From contig JAIRPA010000132.1 of the NCBI GenBank assembly GCA_031257235.1, positions 1-11,533 of the forward strand: 11,533 nt of DNA. The letters run 5' to 3'. This stretch comes from Burkholderiales bacterium (lineage in GTDB: Bacteria > Pseudomonadota > Gammaproteobacteria > Burkholderiales > Casimicrobiaceae). This document shows, one piece after another, positions 6,681 through 11,533 of this stretch. The notes under the pieces were generated by a model. The model had not been told where the DNA came from, ran no database searches, and saw nothing but the letters and a program-made list of their open reading frames with translations. The stretch's first letter is position 1. Each line of letters opens with the position of its first letter. The position numbers and the translations under genes are program-made.

Positions 6681-6698
6681 ACTCGACGGCAAAACCCT

Positions 6699-8875
<2,177 letters not shown>

Positions 8876-8901
8876 ACGGGTCTTGGGTTAAAAAGGGCTT
8901 T

Positions 8902-8907
8902 ATTGTA
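8902..8907 (-). promoter_or_regulatory. Possible -10 box for queA-tgt
   Basis: TACAAT on the minus strand (8907-8902) differs from the consensus TATAAT at one base and sits in the only AT-rich part of the 140-bp queA/gluQ gap. The upstream T-run GGTTTTTG gives no good -35 box. Initiation here would leave a leader of about 20 nt. Confidence 0.35.
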
Positions 8908-8985
8908 TCTTTTATCCGTCGGCAAAAACCATTTTTGTCGCGGTTCGGGCGATCAGCCGCCGCCCCTTCTTCCAAGGAACAAGCG

Positions 8986-8991
8986 TAAAAT
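8986..8991 (+). promoter_or_regulatory. Possible -10 box for gluQ
   Basis: TAAAAT (8986-8991) differs from TATAAT at one base and would give a leader of about 18 nt before the ATG at 9016. No clear -35 box lies 16-18 nt upstream. This is a motif match only. Confidence 0.3.
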
Positions 8992-9015
8992 CGCCCTTTT
9001 GACACCAACCCTTCC

Positions 9016-9897
9016 ATGTATCGCGGTCGATTTGCACCTTCGCCCACCGGACACTTACACTTAGGTTCGCTTGTTGCCGCGATGGCAAGCTATTGTGACG
9101 CGCGGCATCATCATGGGCAATGGTTGCTTCGTATAGAAGACGTGGATCAATCGCGCTCTCATGAAGGCGTTGCCGATCACATCATCGCCACTTTGGCGCG
9201 GTACGGCTTTTTTTGGGATGAGCCGATTGTTTATCAATCCCAACGCACGGCACGCTATGATGCCGCGCTTGCCCGATTGATGGCCGCCCACCACGTTTAT
9301 CGTTGTGTGTGTTCCCGACAAAAACTGCAAGGCTTGCCCAAAGGCGTCACCGGCGAACCGATTTATTCGCAAGATTGTCGTCACCTTTCCGATGAATCCT
9401 TGCGCAACGCCCGACATTTTGCGTGGCGCGTGAAAGTCGATACGCCGGCGCAAACGCATCCTCTCATCTCGTTTGAAGACAGAATCGCGGGGCGGTTCTC
9501 TCAAGATTTGGTCAAAGATCACGGCGACTTCATCGTGAAACGACGAGACGGTTATTATGCGTATCATTTATCTGTGGTTGTGGACGACGCCGAACAAAAC
9601 ATCACGCACATCGTGCGCGGTGCGGATTTATTGAACAACACGCCGCGTCACTTATGGTTAAACACCTTGTTGGGTTATCCAAACGCAAGCTATGCGCACG
9701 TGCCGGTGGTCACCAACGCGCGCGGCGAAAAGCTCTCCAAACAAACCTTGGCACCCATGTTGCCCGATGATCCGATGCCTTCGCTTTTGAAGGCATGGCA
9801 GTTTTTAGGGCAGGTTGACCCGGATCGAGGCTTTGACACCCCCGCCGCGTTTTGGGCGTGGGCTTTTGGGGCGTGGAGGGGATTCGCCCAAAAGTGA
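9016..9897 (+). CDS. gluQ: Glutamyl-Q tRNA(Asp) synthetase (GluQ-RS, YadB)
   Basis: A 293-residue shortened glutamyl-tRNA synthetase paralogue. It activates glutamate without tRNA and attaches it to the cyclopentenediol of queuosine 34 in tRNA-Asp, not to the 3' end. The HIGH-type motif lies in FAPSPTGHLHLGS (6-18) and the KMSKS-type motif is KLSKQ (239-243). A zinc site is formed by C97, C99, Y117 and C121 (CVC ... YSQDC). There is no anticodon-binding domain; the protein ends soon after the catalytic core, which separates it from the GltX enzyme of about 470 residues. The ATG at 9016 gives the standard MYRGRFAPSPTG start but has no Shine-Dalgarno. It is divergent from queA and converges on pgeF. 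Its substrate, Q-tRNA, is the product of the queA, tgt and queG genes nearby. Confidence 0.95.
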   Translation: MYRGRFAPSPTGHLHLGSLVAAMASYCDARHHHGQWLLRIEDVDQSRSHEGVADHIIATLARYGFFWDEPIVYQSQRTARYDAALARLMAAHHVYRCVCSRQKLQGLPKGVTGEPIYSQDCRHLSDESLRNARHFAWRVKVDTPAQTHPLISFEDRIAGRFSQDLVKDHGDFIVKRRDGYYAYHLSVVVDDAEQNITHIVRGADLLNNTPRHLWLNTLLGYPNASYAHVPVVTNARGEKLSKQTLAPMLPDDPMPSLLKAWQFLGQVDPDRGFDTPAAFWAWAFGAWRGFAQK

Positions 9898-9916
9898 AAA
9901 CCTACACTCGCGTGTT

Positions 9917-9941
9917 CGCCAAAAAGTGCTACTTTTTGGCG
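9917..9941. terminator. Perfect 11-bp hairpin after gluQ
   Basis: CGCCAAAAAGT (9917-9927), loop GCT, ACTTTTTGGCG (9931-9941). It lies 19 nt after the gluQ stop. The T-run is within the stem rather than after it, so it is a weak intrinsic terminator by the usual rule. It may be another member of the hairpin family at 6238-6698, since TGGAGTTAGC follows closely here (9944-9953) as at 6665-6674. Confidence 0.55.
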
Positions 9942-9953
9942 GTTGGAGTTAGC

Positions 9954-9985
9954 AAAAAAGTACGGGCAAAGCCCGATACTTTTTT
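9954..9985. terminator. Likely bidirectional terminator for gluQ and pgeF
   Basis: AAAAAAGTA-CGGGC (9954-9967), loop AAA, GCCCG-A-TACTTTTTT (9971-9985): fourteen pairs with one bulged A. The GC-rich inner stem followed by six T on either strand fits an intrinsic terminator acting on both convergent genes. Confidence 0.6.
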
Positions 9986-10001
9986 GTAAAAACGGCGGAG
10001 C

Positions 10002-10023
10002 GGGACGCCGAGGGCGGCGTCCC
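10002..10023. repeat. GC-rich hairpin next to the pgeF stop
   Basis: GGGACGCCG (10002-10010), loop AGGG, CGGCGTCCC (10015-10023): a perfect 9-bp stem ending one base before the pgeF stop codon. No T-tract follows. It looks like an intergenic palindromic repeat and is the third hairpin in a 126-bp gap. Confidence 0.6.
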
Positions 10024-10869
10024 CTACACAAAATAAATAAACGTGACCATTCTGCCGTCTTCTTTTGAGCGGCGGTATGAGAAAAAGCGCGCAGGATCGG
10101 AGTAGGTACAAAGACCGGCGGCGGCAATGTCGGCAACTCCCGCGCGTTTGAGTTTAAGGGTGGCCAATCCCTCTAAATCGGCGCACCATTTTTCTTCGTT
10201 AAGATTGGAACGCTTTTGCTTAAAACACCGCGCCGCGTCGGTGTCTTCCTGCGCGTTGAAGGCACAAAGGACCTCCGCGCCAACTTCAAACGCCTCTTTG
10301 CCGATGGCAGGCGCTATCCACGCGCAAAGCCGATCGGGTGGGACATTCATGGCGGCAAGGGTGGCTTCCAACACGCCTGCCGCCAACCCGCGCCAGCCGG
10401 CGTGCGCCGCGCCCAGCGTGCAAGAGTTCGGGTCAAAAAAAACAACCGGCAAACAATCCGCCGTTTGAATCGCCAACACTTTGCCGCGTTGACGGGTGAC
10501 GATGGCGTCCGCGTGGGGCGGGGTGTGGCGTAGCGTTGCTAAAGGCGTGGCATCAGCGTCTGCCACCGTGATCCCGTGAACCTGATGCAACCAGACGGGC
10601 GGGGAGGGCAACCACAACGATAAGGGCGCGCCGGCATCGCAAAACGCACGTTCAATGGCCGCCCCTCGCGGGTGCGCGGGCGGATCAAAGTTGTCGGGTG
10701 TTGGGGAGGAAAAACGCTCTTGCCCCGTTGGCGTATGATCCCGGACAAAATGGCGCGTGGTGGTAAAAATGTGCGGTAAGCGAGAGGCATCTTGATCGCG
10801 GGTCCCCTGCCAAGATGAAAAATCCGGCGTGATGAACGCCGGATTTTTTTTAGGATCACAAAAAGGCAT
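10024..10869 (-). CDS. pgeF: Peptidoglycan editing factor PgeF (YfiH/LACC1-like)
   Basis: A 281-residue protein of the multicopper-polyphenol-oxidase-like family. In E. coli the family member limits wrong incorporation of L-serine in place of L-alanine in peptidoglycan precursors; relatives act as purine nucleoside phosphorylases and adenosine deaminases. Metal ligands are visible: H98 in HQVHG, C139 in TADCLPV and H156 in AAHAGWRG. ADAIVT (120-125), APAIG (186-190) and CTYSDPARFFSYRR (254-267) also match the family. The conserved ITPDF start of the fold lies at about 13-17, so the ATG at 10869 is right. Upstream on the minus strand AGGAAAG, overlapping the stop of the M16 gene, serves as ribosome binding site with a 7-nt spacer. 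A gap of only 12 nt to the M16 gene indicates an operon. Codons 7-18 form a strong hairpin, described separately. Confidence 0.93.
   Translation of the reverse strand: MPFCDPKKNPAFITPDFSSWQGTRDQDASRLPHIFTTTRHFVRDHTPTGQERFSSPTPDNFDPPAHPRGAAIERAFCDAGAPLSLWLPSPPVWLHQVHGITVADADATPLATLRHTPPHADAIVTRQRGKVLAIQTADCLPVVFFDPNSCTLGAAHAGWRGLAAGVLEATLAAMNVPPDRLCAWIAPAIGKEAFEVGAEVLCAFNAQEDTDAARCFKQKRSNLNEEKWCADLEGLATLKLKRAGVADIAAAGLCTYSDPARFFSYRRSKEDGRMVTFIYFV
10818..10848. terminator. Terminator-like hairpin inside the start of pgeF
   Basis: AAAAATCCGGCG (10818-10829), loop TGATGAA, CGCCGGATTTTT (10837-10848): a perfect 12-bp stem. On the plus strand it ends in eight T (10844-10851), a textbook intrinsic terminator with no plus-strand gene before it in range. 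On the minus strand it ends in five T. It lies within codons 7-18 of pgeF, 21 nt after the start codon. Confidence 0.6.
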
Positions 10870-10881
10870 GACGCAACTTTC

Positions 10882-11533
10882 CTATGGGTTCGTCGACGCT
10901 TTGTCCTGACCGGCATTTTTAAAAGTGCCGGCGATGGAATATACAAAGGCATCATTCGACAAATATTGCCTGATGACGCGATGCACATCTTCCGCGGTGA
11001 CGGCGGCGATTGCCTGATCACGCGCCAAAGATTCTTTCCATGTGCGGTTCAAAAAGAGTTGCGAGACCAAATTGCCTGCCTGCGCTTTGTCTTGCGCGCG
11101 CGCAATGGCGCGTTCTTCCAACAAAGATTTTTTTGCGTCTTCGATTTCTTTGGCGCTCGGTGCGGTGGACAAAGACTGCGCGAACACCGCATTGATGCCT
11201 TCCTCCACACGAGACAAATTTTGCGGCGCGAAAATCGCGTACACCAAAAACTTTGAGTTCGCGTCGATCGAGGAGGGCTGAAGGGCAGAACCCACGCTGT
11301 AACTCAAGCCGTCTTGGGTGCGCAAACGGTTCGGCAAACGCGATTCCGTCGAGCCGCCCAAAATTTGGTTGGCGACCAAAAGCGCGGCGAAGTCGGAATG
11401 CAGATCGTTGATCGGAATCGCACGGCTTGCCAGCAAAAACGCATTGGCTTTGTCCGGGGTTTCAGCCACAAGTTTGGTGGGGCTGATCTTTTGAAAAGGA
11501 TCATCAACGCGCGCGTAGGGCGTTTTGGTGTCC
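10882..11533 (-). CDS. M16 family (insulinase-like) peptidase, C-terminal part, cut by the window edge
   Basis: An open frame enters from the right edge and ends at the TAG at 10884-10882, giving about 217 residues of C-terminal sequence. It shows the peptidase M16 C-terminal domain: TPDKANAFLLASRAIPI, then LLVANQILGGSTESRLPNRLR and QDGLSYSVGS. The last block includes the conserved Arg and Tyr that help bind substrate in the partner half of M16 proteases. The zinc motif HxxEH belongs to the N-terminal half and is not in the window. I therefore cannot say whether this is an active protease or an inactive partner subunit. Proteobacterial homologues are often periplasmic and encoded as adjacent pairs. 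The true start lies outside. It probably leads an operon with pgeF, which starts 12 nt downstream. Confidence 0.88.
   Translation of the reverse strand, partial: DTKTPYARVDDPFQKISPTKLVAETPDKANAFLLASRAIPINDLHSDFAALLVANQILGGSTESRLPNRLRTQDGLSYSVGSALQPSSIDANSKFLVYAIFAPQNLSRVEEGINAVFAQSLSTAPSAKEIEDAKKSLLEERAIARAQDKAQAGNLVSQLFLNRTWKESLARDQAIAAVTAEDVHRVIRQYLSNDAFVYSIAGTFKNAGQDKASTNP

Larger units (their letters stand above)
6238..6698. other. 461-bp gene-free region between convergent amiC and tgt, filled with structured repeats
   Basis: No credible gene lies here. The longest open frames, about 70-85 codons, run across repeats, show no family motifs and have no ribosome binding site. Instead the stretch holds two inverted arms made of heptanucleotide repeats plus a shared module (6254-6321 and 6539-6615), a second inverted pair of about 60 nt (6306-6368 and 6620-6680), a 44-nt direct repeat (6414-6457 and 6467-6510) and an inner inverted pair (CAAAAAATCG 6385-6394, CGATTTTTTG 6515-6524). 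Several hairpins could end transcription of amiC and tgt, but none has a long T-tract directly after its stem. Confidence 0.8.

Noticed and set aside
8876..9015. Riboswitch (for example preQ1-type) upstream of queA-tgt
   Set aside because: The likely leader is only about 20 nt, too short for an aptamer plus expression platform, and no preQ1-type stem and A-rich tail is visible.
9690..10136. Minus-strand open frame of 148 codons across the end of gluQ and the hairpin gap
   Set aside because: It is antisense to the conserved end of gluQ and overlaps the end of pgeF out of frame; its product is low-complexity and unlike any family I know.

Overview
The window reads as a chromosomal housekeeping region of a Gram-negative proteobacterium, most likely a betaproteobacterium. 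The grounds are a divergent queG | tsaE-amiC arrangement, which I know from Betaproteobacteria, a Tat-exported AMIN/Amidase_3 amidase, a Tgt with beta/gamma-type motifs ([24 protein letters not shown]) and a GluQ-RS. This placement is inference and could be wrong at class level. I see no phage gene, transposase, CRISPR array, rRNA or tRNA.

Layout. Minus strand from 4366 leftward: queG (epoxyqueuosine reductase), rnr (ribonuclease R), serB (phosphoserine phosphatase). Plus strand from 4365 rightward: tsaE (t6A ATPase) and amiC (peptidoglycan amidase), with the queG and tsaE start codons sharing the tetranucleotide CATG. At 6238-6698 lies a gene-free stretch packed with nested inverted repeats, heptanucleotide tandem repeats, hairpins and a 44-nt direct repeat. 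Next come queA-tgt on the minus strand (4-nt overlap), a 140-bp divergent promoter region, and gluQ on the plus strand. gluQ converges on pgeF across a 126-bp gap holding three consecutive hairpins. pgeF (multicopper-oxidase-like peptidoglycan editing factor/purine nucleoside phosphorylase family) follows an M16 peptidase-like gene that runs off the right edge.

How the genes work together. Four genes encode the last steps of queuosine formation on tRNA: Tgt inserts preQ1, QueA makes epoxyqueuosine, QueG reduces it to queuosine, and GluQ-RS adds glutamate to Q34 of tRNA-Asp. TsaE adds another anticodon-loop modification (t6A37). AmiC and PgeF act on peptidoglycan, RNase R on structured RNA, SerB on serine synthesis.

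The least ordinary part is 6238-6698 with its relatives at 2-33 and 9917-10023. Short modules recur in both orientations, and in one pair the hairpin stem has changed sequence while keeping its pairing and its GAA triloop. This looks like a dispersed family of structured repeats. I do not recognise it by name. I found no convincing new protein-coding system; every complete gene belongs to a known family.
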